Positions 49,435 through 57,545 of a stretch of DNA of 64,000 bases are shown piece by piece; position 1 is the stretch's first letter; every line of letters begins with the position of its first letter. A program made the position numbers and the translations under genes. The stretch covers positions 2,947,001-3,011,000 of the forward strand of contig NZ_AP024849.1 of assembly GCF_019977655.1 (NCBI RefSeq). Reading direction: 5' to 3'. A model generated the notes under the pieces. The model had not been told where the DNA came from. It saw only the letters and a list, made by a program, of their open reading frames with translations, and searched no databases. The stretch comes from Clostridium gelidum (GTDB taxonomy: Bacteria > Bacillota > Clostridia > Clostridiales > Clostridiaceae).

Positions 49435-49454
49435 CTCCCTCACCCACCCACGCC
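49435..49454 (-). promoter_or_regulatory. G-rich leader segment of the NCS2 permease
   Basis: On the minus strand the leader reads GGCGTGGGTGGGTGAGGGAG (49435-49454): four G-runs of 2-3 within 18 bases, in an otherwise AT-rich region. It could form a two-quartet G-quadruplex in the mRNA or be a protein site. Prediction only. Confidence 0.4.
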
Positions 49455-49469
49455 AAAAGCGCAATTATA

Positions 49470-49497
49470 ATTATAACATCATCAATATGTATGTCAA
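49470..49497 (-). promoter_or_regulatory. promoter of the NCS2 permease
   Basis: Minus strand: TTGACA (49492-49497), 16-base spacer, TATAAT (49470-49475). Strong sigma-A match. Confidence 0.7.
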
Positions 49498-49619
49498 CTT
49501 ATATTAATTTAAACTTAAGATAAATACTAAATGATAATTAAATCAAGAAAAATAATAGTAAAAAGTCAATAAAAGTAGTAAAATATTATTAAATGTAATA
49601 TTTATAGGGGGCAACATAT

Positions 49620-50945
49620 ATGTATACAGAATCTGAACAAATAAAAAAAGCAAATGTACTGATAAATTCATTATGCATCTTTACAAATGTAAAAGAGAAT
49701 AATGTATTAAAGAAGTATAAAATATTATTGAAATATTTAAATAAAAAAGAAATTTCTATAGAAAAAGGAATCACTCTTTATAATGATTTTGTTTATGAGA
49801 TTTTAAATAAGGCTGATGGGACTTCTTTCAAAAAATACATAATTGATATGATTTTCTTAGATAATAATTCTTTTACAAGTATGATAGACAATGAAAATTT
49901 AAGCAATGAGCATATTATAAAACAAGTAAAGTTTGAACTTAAAGCTCTTGAATACATATCAAGTATAACATCTGAAGAACTTAAAGAAACTATAATACAT
50001 AAAGGTAAGGCAAAGAATTTTGAAATAGAGGTAATAAATGCCCTTATAGACTTTGAAGTTGATTCTGACGACAATTATGATTCATATAAAGCTATGGATA
50101 AATTGAAATTAAACATTTTAAATTGTGATAATTGGGGAGATTCCTTAGAAAATATTATAGAGTTCTATAAACAATACGGTACTGGAATATTTGGAGAATA
50201 TAAAGCATTTGTTTGGGAACATGAAGATGATAAAACATATCTAAGAGGTGTAGATGCACCGGATCCAGTTACATTAAAGGACTTGGTTGGATATGAACAT
50301 CAAAAGGAAACAATTATTGATAATACAAAGCAATTCTTAAGTGGACATCCGGCTAATAATCTTTTATTATATGGTTCAAGAGGAACAGGTAAATCTTCGA
50401 CTGTTAAAGCTATAATAAATGAATATTATACTGAAGGGTTAAGACTTATTGAAGTTGATAAGGATAAACTTGTAGATTTTACAAAGATAATTAGAATTCT
50501 TAAAAATAAGAATTTAAAATTTATAGTATTTGTTGATGATTTAGTTTTTGAAGAGGGAGAAGCTAGTTATTCTGCCTTAAAGACAATATTAGAAGGTGGA
50601 GTCGAAAGTAATTCAAGCAATATGCTAATTTATGCAACAACAAATAGAAGACATTTAGTTAAGGAAACCTTTAGCGAAAGAGCTGGGGATGATGTACATG
50701 CTAGTGATGCTATAGAAGAAAAGTTATCTTTATCAGATAGATTTGGAATAACTGTATCTTTCTACTCACCAGATCAAAAAGAATATTTAAATATAATTGA
50801 TGGAATAGTAGAAGCACGCAAACTTGAAGTTGATACAGAATATCTTCATGCAGAAGCTTTAAAGTGGGTAAGATGGCATAATGCACGTTCGCCAAGAACA
50901 GCAAAGCAATTTATAAACTGGCTTGAAGGAGATTTGAAAAAATAA
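49620..50945 (+). CDS. DUF815 family AAA+ ATPase
   Basis: A 441-residue protein. The N-terminal 200 residues are helical and less conserved. The C-terminal part is a DUF815 P-loop ATPase: LLLYGSRGTGKSSTVKAI (Walker A), FIVFVDDLVFEEGEASYSAL (Walker B), ILEGGVESNSSNMLIYATTN, and the arginine-rich RRHLVKETFSERAGDDVHA. The tail KWVRWHNARSPRTAKQFINW is typical. The family is widespread but of unknown function. A GGGGGC site precedes the ATG. Ends before a strong hairpin. Confidence 0.88.
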   Translation: MYTESEQIKKANVLINSLCIFTNVKENNVLKKYKILLKYLNKKEISIEKGITLYNDFVYEILNKADGTSFKKYIIDMIFLDNNSFTSMIDNENLSNEHIIKQVKFELKALEYISSITSEELKETIIHKGKAKNFEIEVINALIDFEVDSDDNYDSYKAMDKLKLNILNCDNWGDSLENIIEFYKQYGTGIFGEYKAFVWEHEDDKTYLRGVDAPDPVTLKDLVGYEHQKETIIDNTKQFLSGHPANNLLLYGSRGTGKSSTVKAIINEYYTEGLRLIEVDKDKLVDFTKIIRILKNKNLKFIVFVDDLVFEEGEASYSALKTILEGGVESNSSNMLIYATTNRRHLVKETFSERAGDDVHASDAIEEKLSLSDRFGITVSFYSPDQKEYLNIIDGIVEARKLEVDTEYLHAEALKWVRWHNARSPRTAKQFINWLEGDLKK

Positions 50946-50956
50946 AACAATGTAGC

Positions 50957-51000
50957 AAAGAAATAGAAGGGAAGAAATTTCCCTTCTATTTCTTTATTTT
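50957..51000. terminator. strong terminator between convergent genes
   Basis: Perfect 17-base repeat 50957-50973 (AAAGAAATAGAAGGGAA) / 50979-50995, followed by ATTTTAC. Confidence 0.88.
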
Positions 51001-51043
51001 ACATAAGTTACTGTATCAAAATTGAAATTTTATTATTGTATTT

Positions 51044-51559
51044 TTAAGCATTAGTTGTTGTAGGTGCTACATATACTCTTGCACCAAGTTCGTCATCTAA
51101 CATATATAAAGCGGCTGGATTATTTTCAGCTCTTTTAATTTTCTTTAAAATAGTATTAAATGTATTTTCTTCTTCGACTTGCTCGTTAATAAACCAATTA
51201 AGCAAACTAATAGTTGCATGCTCTTTTTCCTCAGTTGCTATATCAGCAATTCTGTATAATCTACTTGTAACTAGTTGTTCATGCTCATACCCTGTTTCAA
51301 AAACATCTGAGATATTTTCAAAGTTACTATTTGGTTTTTCAATTTGTTCTAATACTACAACACCATTTTTTTGAAATATGTAGTCATAAAATTTCATTGC
51401 ATGGAATAGTTCTTCTTGGCATTGAACTTTAAAAAAGTTGGCAAATCCACTTAAATCAAGTGATTCACAATAGGCTGCCATAGATAAATATGCATATGAC
51501 GAGTATATTTCAAAATTAACTTGAGCATTAAGATGATTAAGTAATTTTTCGCTTAACAT
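51044..51559 (-). CDS. ferritin
   Basis: A 171-residue iron-storage ferritin (FtnA type). The four-helix ferroxidase residues are visible in NFEIYSSYAYLSMAAYCES, CQEELFHAMKFYDYIFQ and LLNWFINEQVEEENTF. It oxidises and stores Fe2+ in the cytoplasm and limits oxidative damage. GGAGATGTCAAC precedes the ATG on the minus strand. Monocistronic. Confidence 0.95.
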   Translation of the reverse strand: MLSEKLLNHLNAQVNFEIYSSYAYLSMAAYCESLDLSGFANFFKVQCQEELFHAMKFYDYIFQKNGVVVLEQIEKPNSNFENISDVFETGYEHEQLVTSRLYRIADIATEEKEHATISLLNWFINEQVEEENTFNTILKKIKRAENNPAALYMLDDELGARVYVAPTTTNA

Positions 51560-51762
51560 GTTGACATCTCCTTTATAATAAAAAATTAAGGTATAGGTAA
51601 GAATTTTTGTTTTTTTATTAATAACTAATATTATTTAATATTAGTTTACATCTTTTTGCGTAATTTATCAAATTATATTTAAAAATAATACACATAACTT
51701 TTAATAAAATTCAAATAATATAAGGTGAAACATTCAGATAAGTTAGAAGGGAGATGATTTAA

Positions 51763-51906
51763 ATGTCAAAAAATAAAAAGGAAGAAACTATTCTAGAAAC
51801 TGGTAGCATGTCACAATCAAAAGTTAAGGCTTTTGTTGAAAAAGAAGATATTGAAAATAAAGTTGTGTCTAGAGGTCGAGATATGACAATTAATCAAAAG
51901 CGCTAA
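51763..51906 (+). CDS. small uncharacterised protein, 47 residues
   Basis: A short gene with a good ribosome site (AGAAGGGAGATGATTTAA) and its own terminator. The product begins MSKNKKEETILETG and ends GRDMTINQKR. It is charged, with no membrane helix or Cys. Not recognised. The strong translation signal and tight terminator make it more likely real than chance. It is the first of several small proteins in this region. Confidence 0.6.
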   Translation: MSKNKKEETILETGSMSQSKVKAFVEKEDIENKVVSRGRDMTINQKR

Positions 51907-51911
51907 AATTA

Positions 51912-51990
51912 AAAATAAGAATATCAAAAATAGTAAGTACTTAACGTATAATGTATTAACTAATTTTTGATATTCTTATTTTATTTTTGA
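51912..51990 (+). terminator. terminator of the 47-residue protein gene
   Basis: A 20-base perfect repeat: 51912-51931 (AAAATAAGAATATCAAAAAT) with 51963-51982, followed by ATTTTTG. Confidence 0.8.
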
Positions 51991-52074
51991 ATAGAGTTTA
52001 ATTGAGTATTATATGGTAAATGGGATATTTAAGAAGATAACAAATGGGACAAGTCAGTAAAATACTTATCTTAT

Positions 52075-52293
52075 ATGAAGATATATGATATACTTTTAAA
52101 TATTAGTAAGATTAACTTGAAAGAAGAGGATGGAAAAAATGCTCTTAGTAATGATATGAAAGAAACAAAGGAAGAGCTAAAAGAAATTTTTATATCTGCT
52201 GAAATGAAATTTACAGATAAGCAAGTAGAAGATGTCTGTAATGCATTATTAGAATCTTATGGTAAAATTACTGTTAAATATTTAGATTTATAA
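52075..52293 (+). CDS. small uncharacterised protein, 72 residues
   Basis: A frame encoding MKIYDILLNISKINLKEED and ending KITVKYLDL. The middle (ETKEELKEIFISAEMKFTD, VCNALLESYGKI) looks helical. No clear ribosome site precedes this ATG and the frame is closed just upstream, so it may be weakly expressed or a remnant. Function unknown. Confidence 0.4.
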   Translation: MKIYDILLNISKINLKEEDGKNALSNDMKETKEELKEIFISAEMKFTDKQVEDVCNALLESYGKITVKYLDL

Positions 52294-52502
52294 TAATGTT
52301 AGAAACTAAGTATTTGCCGTATTTAATATATAATAATTAGTAAATACATAAAGATAACTCCGGAAAGTATATAATTATTGATAAATGTGATAAAATGTAG
52401 AAATAACATTAAACTAAAATGAAATGAGATAATAAAAGTTGTTTCAATAGAAGTTTTAGAAAATTCAAAAATTGATATTAAAGAATAGAGAGGGTAATAA
52501 TT

Positions 52503-53150
52503 ATGGCTATAAATAGAAGCGCACCAGAAAATTTTTATTATGATAATGCAGAAAAAACTAATAAAAATTTTATTTATAAAAACCTTAATAGAAGTAAATG
52601 TTACAACTGCAATTTTTCAAATTCAAATTTTGATTTTGCAAGTTTAAGAGGGGCTCATTTTAAAAAATGTAATTTTTTTAGATGTAGCTTTAAAGGGGCA
52701 GAATTAATAGGTTCAAATTTAAAAGGTTGTAAATTCAAAGAAGCTAAATTAGAAGACACGGTATTTGAAGGAGCAAACTTAGATGCTGTAGATTTTGTTG
52801 ATGCAAAATTTAAAAATACAATCTTTGTAGGTTGTGATGTAACTAAAGCTAAAAATTTAAACCTTAATGATAAAGGCATAAGAGTTTTTGATACAATGCC
52901 TGAATTTGAAATTAGTGAGAAACTAGAAAAAGTAGTATTAAATGCAATGGAAAATCAATTTATTAAAAAATCAAGAGTTTTTGACACTAAGGATGGAACT
53001 ATAAATACATTATCTTTATTGATTTTAAGTGAAAAATTCGATGAAACAACTTTAATAGAGGGACTTCATTATGTCAAACATGAAGTTGATAGAGAATTTC
53101 ATACATTAAGTTATATTATTAGACTTATACAAAATAAGCCTGTATTATAA
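52503..53150 (+). CDS. pentapeptide-repeat protein
   Basis: A 215-residue protein. Residues about 30-125 form a right-handed beta helix from A(D/N)LXX-like pentapeptides: CNFSNSNFDFASLRGAHF, CSFKGAELIGSNLKGCKF and ANLDAVDFVDAKFKNT. The C-terminal 80 residues are helical (LEKVVLNAMENQF, TLSYIIRLIQNKPVL). Related proteins act as DNA mimics protecting gyrase or have unknown roles. GAGAGGGTAATAATT precedes the ATG. Confidence 0.87.
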   Translation: MAINRSAPENFYYDNAEKTNKNFIYKNLNRSKCYNCNFSNSNFDFASLRGAHFKKCNFFRCSFKGAELIGSNLKGCKFKEAKLEDTVFEGANLDAVDFVDAKFKNTIFVGCDVTKAKNLNLNDKGIRVFDTMPEFEISEKLEKVVLNAMENQFIKKSRVFDTKDGTINTLSLLILSEKFDETTLIEGLHYVKHEVDREFHTLSYIIRLIQNKPVL

Positions 53151-53256
53151 ATCAACTCCATACTATGTTAAAACAGCTTCGGCTGTAAAAATAATATAGC
53201 TAACTGCATAAGTATATAAAAATTTAAGTCTATTTAGCATAAAGGAGAAGTATAAA

Positions 53257-53406
53257 ATGAGTGATGATTCTAAAGAAAAGAAAATAACTCTTACAGAAGA
53301 ACAAGCTTCTAGAGCTGCTGAAACTTTAATAAATGCATGGCTTAGAGGTGACGATAATACTAATTACTTAAAAAAAGACAATGAGAAAAATAAAAATTCG
53401 AAATAA
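53257..53406 (+). CDS. small uncharacterised protein, 49 residues
   Basis: A short gene with AAAGGAGAAGTATAAA before its ATG. The product begins MSDDSKEKKITLTEEQASRA, followed by AETLINAWLRGDD, and has a Lys/Asn tail. It looks like one amphipathic helix, acidic in front and basic behind. Not recognised. A hairpin terminator follows at 53488-53530. Confidence 0.6.
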   Translation: MSDDSKEKKITLTEEQASRAAETLINAWLRGDDNTNYLKKDNEKNKNSK

Positions 53407-53487
53407 TATAAATTAAAAATGTAGAGTTCATTATTAATAGTTATAGTGCAACTCTATCTGAAAATATTTACATATAATGGAAATAGA

Positions 53488-53530
53488 GCTACTAAAACTG
53501 ACTATTTTATGTTGGTTTTTTGTAGCTTTA
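53488..53530 (+). terminator. hairpin terminator
   Basis: GCTACTAAAACTGAC (53488-53502) pairs with GTTGGTTTTTTGTAGC (53511-53526) with G-U pairs, followed by TTTATTTTT. Confidence 0.65.
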
Positions 53531-53653
53531 TTTTTTTATATTAAAAAGTAATTTGCAATATTTGTGGAGAGAGTGAATATTTTATATTGATAAAAGAAAA
53601 CTAAATTAAATGTGATTAAATTTTTGAATTTAAGTTTTGGAGGAAATATTGAA

Positions 53654-54211
53654 ATGGAAATTAATAAAATCACACAATTAAGTAGCAAACATCTTAATGA
53701 AAATAATAATAACAAAAAATCAAATGATAAAAAAATATATACATCCTATGTGTGCAGCAGAAGAGTGATTCCTCAAAATTGCAAAATATATACTTCTGAG
53801 ATTATTATAAAATACAGGAATTCTTTTAAAACATTACTTAAACTTACTAATGATAAAACTAAAACGAAATTTTTAATGTATAATAAAGTTTGGAAATGGT
53901 ACGAAAATGAAGAAAGTATTAATTTAAGTATGGAAAAGATTTTTATAAATACTAAACTTGGTTCATATTCAAGTGGTGGATGTGGAATCGGTGCTTCACT
54001 TTTTGCAGGACTCACAGCAAGTGGAGTTTTTTCATATATGGATATCTATGTAAAAAGACTTGGACCATTATTTTTTGCATTATATGCTATATTGGTTTTA
54101 AGTTTTGGAGTGAAAATTCTTTCTAATGAAGATAACAAAGTTGAAATGTATAATATGTTTTTGGAAGTAATAAATAACCTAGAAAATCATAATATTGATA
54201 AACGAGGATAA
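53654..54211 (+). CDS. uncharacterised membrane protein
   Basis: A 185-residue protein not recognised. Asn/Lys-rich N-terminus, then a hydrophilic region with two cysteines (TSYVCSRRVIPQNCKIYTSE). Two hydrophobic helices follow near the C-terminus, GCGIGASLFAGLTASGVFSY and LGPLFFALYAILVLSFGVKI, and then a short helical tail. ATG 53654 is chosen because TTTTGGAGGAAATATTGAA precedes it; an in-frame GTG at 53612 lacks a site. Followed closely by another small protein gene. Confidence 0.6.
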   Translation: MEINKITQLSSKHLNENNNNKKSNDKKIYTSYVCSRRVIPQNCKIYTSEIIIKYRNSFKTLLKLTNDKTKTKFLMYNKVWKWYENEESINLSMEKIFINTKLGSYSSGGCGIGASLFAGLTASGVFSYMDIYVKRLGPLFFALYAILVLSFGVKILSNEDNKVEMYNMFLEVINNLENHNIDKRG

Positions 54212-54275
54212 TTAAAATACGGATAAAAATTTACGTTAGTGCACAATCTATACTTGTAGAAAGGAAGTGTTTGTT

Positions 54276-54506
54276 ATGAATAATGAATCTAAAAAAAATA
54301 GTATATTGGAAAATTCCTCACAGATAACTTCACAAGAAAATAAAAAAGGTAAAGATTTAAGTACTTCTTTTGTTGACAATAATGAAAGAAAAAATGAAGG
54401 TAATAACGATTGGACTTCTGTACCAAGAACTTATGACAAAGAAGAATCTTGTCATAAACATGAAAAAACTGCTACTAATAATCAATGGTGTTCTACTAAT
54501 AAATAG
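54276..54506 (+). CDS. small uncharacterised hydrophilic protein, 76 residues
   Basis: ATG 54276 with AGAAAGGAAGTGTTTGTT upstream. The product begins MNNESKKNSILENSSQ and is rich in Asn, Lys, Ser and Glu. It ends with CHKHEKTATNNQWCSTNK, which contains two Cys and two His. It looks disordered. No homologue recognised. A GTG nine bases upstream overlaps the ribosome site and is rejected. Confidence 0.55.
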   Translation: MNNESKKNSILENSSQITSQENKKGKDLSTSFVDNNERKNEGNNDWTSVPRTYDKEESCHKHEKTATNNQWCSTNK

Positions 54507-54566
54507 AAGATTTACTATAATATAATACTGCTATGCACTATATTAAGTGAAGAAGGAGTGGTTATT

Positions 54567-54740
54567 ATGAGTAAAAAACATACGAATTATTCTGATGAAA
54601 ATAATATGACTGATGGTTATTATAATTACAAAGGTGGATATATTTCATATGATCCATCACAATTAACGGAACATTATACCGTTAAAGGATTTGAAGGGGA
54701 AATTAAAAACACGCAAATAACAAAAAGCAAATGGAATTAA
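54567..54740 (+). CDS. small uncharacterised protein, 57 residues
   Basis: ATG 54567 with AGAAGGAGTGGTTATT upstream. The product is Tyr/Asn rich: MSKKHTNYSDENNMTDGYYN, with YISYDPSQLTEHYTVKGFEG later. No membrane helix. Sixty bases after the previous small gene, so probably in the same transcript. A terminator follows. Function unknown. Confidence 0.55.
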   Translation: MSKKHTNYSDENNMTDGYYNYKGGYISYDPSQLTEHYTVKGFEGEIKNTQITKSKWN

Positions 54741-54795
54741 ATGAATAAAAGTATAAAAAAAGTATATATTATTATTAGGATCTGAAATATCTTAT

Positions 54796-54849
54796 GTTTC
54801 CTTCGTAAAGATAAAATAATAAATTATCTAAATGAAGGAAACGTTTTTT
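54796..54849 (+). terminator. terminator of the small-gene transcript
   Basis: GTTTCCTTC (54796-54804) pairs with GAAGGAAAC (54834-54842), with GATA/TTATC pairing inside, followed by GTTTTTT. Confidence 0.75.
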
Positions 54850-54918
54850 AAAATATGCTCTCTGAGATTTTATATCTTTATTATTAAAAGTTGACTATAT
54901 TATTTAGAACAATTATAA

Positions 54919-55075
54919 TTTATCCGATAGCTAGCATTCGTAACATTCCTATTTTTTAACTAGAAGTGTTACGAATGCTAACTACTGGAATGGTTACCCC
55001 TTTTGGGGGGATAAGTTCTTCTAAGCTTTAGGTGAAGAAAATTACAGTCTATTAAGGAAGCGCCACCTAAAGCTA
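54919..55075 (+). repeat. structured repeat, copy 2
   Basis: Begins TTTATCCGATAGCTAGCATT, continues CGTAACA, and aligns to copy 1 at 37225 along its length. Hairpins: CATTCGTAACA (54934-54944) / TGTTACGAATG (54967-54977); CCCCTTTTGGGG (about 54997-55008); and AGCTTTAGGTG (55024-55034) / CACCTAAAGCT (55064-55074) with a 29-base loop. The terminal stem has different bases from copy 1 (ATTC versus CTTT in one arm), yet both arms changed together. No reading frame. See the finding. Confidence 0.6.
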
Positions 55076-55115
55076 AAAATCATTTTATTTATTAATGGGG
55101 AAACGGGGAATTTCT

Positions 55116-55985
55116 ATGGTTTTTATGAAAAAATTATCAATATTTAATATTAATTATTTTAAAAAATTATACAATAAAAGTGAAAATGCCTATATTTGTG
55201 ATAAAAGTTTTTTTGAAATTTATAATGAGGAACCTTTTTTTATAAAATATATTATACGAAAACAAATTAAATTATTTAAAGTAAAAAATGAATATGTTGG
55301 ATACATTTGGTATGAATATCCTTCAGATGAAGGCTTTAGCAATATATATGCAATATACTTAAAGGATGAGTACATTGAATTGCTTAATTCGCAGATATTA
55401 TCTCTTTCGAAGGTTAATACATTTAGATTTGATATGTTGGCTAATTCGAAAGCTACAGCTATCATGAAAAAGTTAAATTTTAATGTGAATTCTAAAAATA
55501 TATTAATGAAAATGCATACAACTACGTATAATAAAAATCTTGATGAAAATAAAATAATATTTAAGCATTTTAAAGAAGGACAAGATGAAGAGCTAAGGTG
55601 TGAAATTCAAAATTCAGTGTTTCATGAAAAAAATAGAATCCCACTAAGTGCGGGAGATATTAAAATAGAAGAAGATGAAGAATATTATTTAAAAGATTTT
55701 GGTGTTTTTATCTGCACAGAAAATGGACAGGCCATTGGCTATGGCCAAATTATCTGTAATAATGGACTTTATACAATAGTTAATCTTGGAATAGTTGATG
55801 AATATAGAAAGCACGGATATGGAGAAATGTTAGTTAAATACTTGATTGAACTTTGTTATAGACAGTCTATACAGAATATTTATATAAGAGTTGATAAGAG
55901 CAATGATAAAGCATTATCTTTATATAATAAGATTGGATTTAAAGAATATGAATCTTTTATCACTTGGTATAAAAATATAGAATAG
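55116..55985 (+). CDS. GNAT family N-acetyltransferase (two-domain)
   Basis: A 289-residue protein. The C-terminal about 150 residues are a clear GNAT domain: GQAIGYGQIICNNGLYTIVN, LGIVDEYRKHGYGEMLVKYL (acetyl-CoA loop) and KSNDKALSLYNKIGFKEYES. The N-terminal half looks like a degenerate second GNAT-like domain. Of the possible ATGs, 55116 has ACGGGGAATTTCT before it; 55095 and 55125 are alternatives. Substrate unknown. miaB follows about 70 bases downstream. Confidence 0.82.
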   Translation: MVFMKKLSIFNINYFKKLYNKSENAYICDKSFFEIYNEEPFFIKYIIRKQIKLFKVKNEYVGYIWYEYPSDEGFSNIYAIYLKDEYIELLNSQILSLSKVNTFRFDMLANSKATAIMKKLNFNVNSKNILMKMHTTTYNKNLDENKIIFKHFKEGQDEELRCEIQNSVFHEKNRIPLSAGDIKIEEDEEYYLKDFGVFICTENGQAIGYGQIICNNGLYTIVNLGIVDEYRKHGYGEMLVKYLIELCYRQSIQNIYIRVDKSNDKALSLYNKIGFKEYESFITWYKNIE

Positions 55986-56058
55986 TTATAGTCTTTTATT
56001 TATAAGTATTATTTGTTATAATACTATGGGAATTGTATTATAAAACGGAGGAAAAATA

Positions 56059-57426
56059 ATGAATTTTGATATAGAGAAATTAGATAATGAACAGGCTACT
56101 AATAAAAATAAACTATTTTGTATTTCTACATTTGGTTGTCAAATGAATGAAGAAGATTCTGAAAAACTTTCAGGAATGCTTAAAAGAATAGGGTATGAAA
56201 GAACTGAAAATAAGGAAGAAGCATCTATAATAATATTTAATACTTGTTGTGTTAGAGAAAATGCAGAAAACAAGGTTTACGGTAATCTTGGAAGGTTAAA
56301 AAAGCAAAAAGAGAAAAATCCAGATTTAATAATAGCAATATGTGGTTGTATGATGCAACAAAAAGGGAAGGCTGATGAAATGCTAAAAAGATTCCCTTAT
56401 GTTGATATAATATTTGGTACACATAATTCATACAAGTTTCCAGAATATCTAAACAGAGTTAAAACAGAAGGCGTTCAAGTTAAGGAAATTGTAGATAAGG
56501 AAACTGAGATTGTAGAAGGGCTTCCAATAGATAGAAAAAGTGATACAAAAGCTTTTGTAACTATAATGTATGGATGCAATAACTTTTGTACATACTGTAT
56601 CGTACCTTATGTTAGAGGCAGAGAAAGAAGTAGAAAACCCAAAGACATAGAAAATGAAATAAAGGAATTAGTAGCTAAAGGATATAAAGAAGTAACTCTT
56701 TTAGGCCAAAATGTTAATTCTTATGGAAAGGGATTAGAAGAAAGCATAACTTTTGCAGATCTACTCCGAAGAATAAATGAGATAAAAGGCCTTGAAAGAA
56801 TCAGATTTATGACTTCTCATCCTAAAGACTTAACTTTAGATGTAGTCTATGCTATAAGAGATTGTGATAAGGTATGTGAGCAAATTCACTTACCAGTGCA
56901 AAGTGGTTCAAATAGAATTCTAAAAGAAATGAATAGACATTATACTAAGGAACAATATTTAGAATTAGCTAAGAAAATAAGAAGTGAAATTCCTGATGTA
57001 ACATTTACTACAGATTTAATTGTGGGATTCCCTGGAGAAACTGAAGAAGATGTTAATGAAACAATAGAATTAATTAAAGAAGTTAGATTCGATGCAGCCT
57101 TTACTTATTTATATTCAAGAAGAAATTATACACCGGCAGATAAAATGGAAAATCAAATTCCAGATGACGTTAAACATGAAAGATTTAATAAATTAGTAAA
57201 GATTTCAAATGATGTCATAGCTCAAGGTAATAAAGAAGCTGAAGGAAAAATATATGAAGTTTTAGTTGAAGGCACTAGCAAAAATGACGAGTCAAGATTA
57301 ACAGGTAGAACTAGAAATGCAAGACTTGTAAATTTTGAAGGCTCAAAAGAGCTAATAGGTCAATTAGTTAACGTAAAAATAGTTAAGGCAAATTCATTTT
57401 CTCTAATCGGAGAAGTAATTAAATAA
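56059..57426 (+). CDS. miaB: tRNA-2-methylthio-N6-dimethylallyladenosine synthase
   Basis: A 455-residue radical SAM methylthiotransferase that modifies i6A37 of tRNAs. The N-terminal UPF0004 domain has cluster cysteines in STFGCQMNEEDSE, NTCCVREN and CGCMMQQKG. The radical SAM motif is GCNNFCTYCIVPYVRGRERS (CxxxCxxC). The C-terminal TRAM domain follows (SRLTGRTRNARLVNFEG). ACGGAGGAAAAATA precedes the ATG. In most clostridia mutS and mutL follow; here they do not. Confidence 0.96.
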   Translation: MNFDIEKLDNEQATNKNKLFCISTFGCQMNEEDSEKLSGMLKRIGYERTENKEEASIIIFNTCCVRENAENKVYGNLGRLKKQKEKNPDLIIAICGCMMQQKGKADEMLKRFPYVDIIFGTHNSYKFPEYLNRVKTEGVQVKEIVDKETEIVEGLPIDRKSDTKAFVTIMYGCNNFCTYCIVPYVRGRERSRKPKDIENEIKELVAKGYKEVTLLGQNVNSYGKGLEESITFADLLRRINEIKGLERIRFMTSHPKDLTLDVVYAIRDCDKVCEQIHLPVQSGSNRILKEMNRHYTKEQYLELAKKIRSEIPDVTFTTDLIVGFPGETEEDVNETIELIKEVRFDAAFTYLYSRRNYTPADKMENQIPDDVKHERFNKLVKISNDVIAQGNKEAEGKIYEVLVEGTSKNDESRLTGRTRNARLVNFEGSKELIGQLVNVKIVKANSFSLIGEVIK

Positions 57427-57446
57427 AATTTAATATTGAAATCAAA

Positions 57447-57490
57447 AAATGAATCTATACATTTAATGTTTATAGATTCATTTGTCTTTG
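57447..57490. terminator. terminator between convergent genes
   Basis: Perfect 13-base repeat AAATGAATCTATA (57447-57459) / TATAGATTCATTT (57471-57483), then GTCTTTG. Confidence 0.75.
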
Positions 57491-57545
57491 TATATAATAA
57501 ATTTTAAATATTTTTCTAGCATGTTTTTTTGTTCAATATTAATGT

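Noticed and set aside
49408..49500. Purine riboswitch ahead of the NCS2 permease
   Set aside because: The conserved loop sequences of the purine aptamer are absent.
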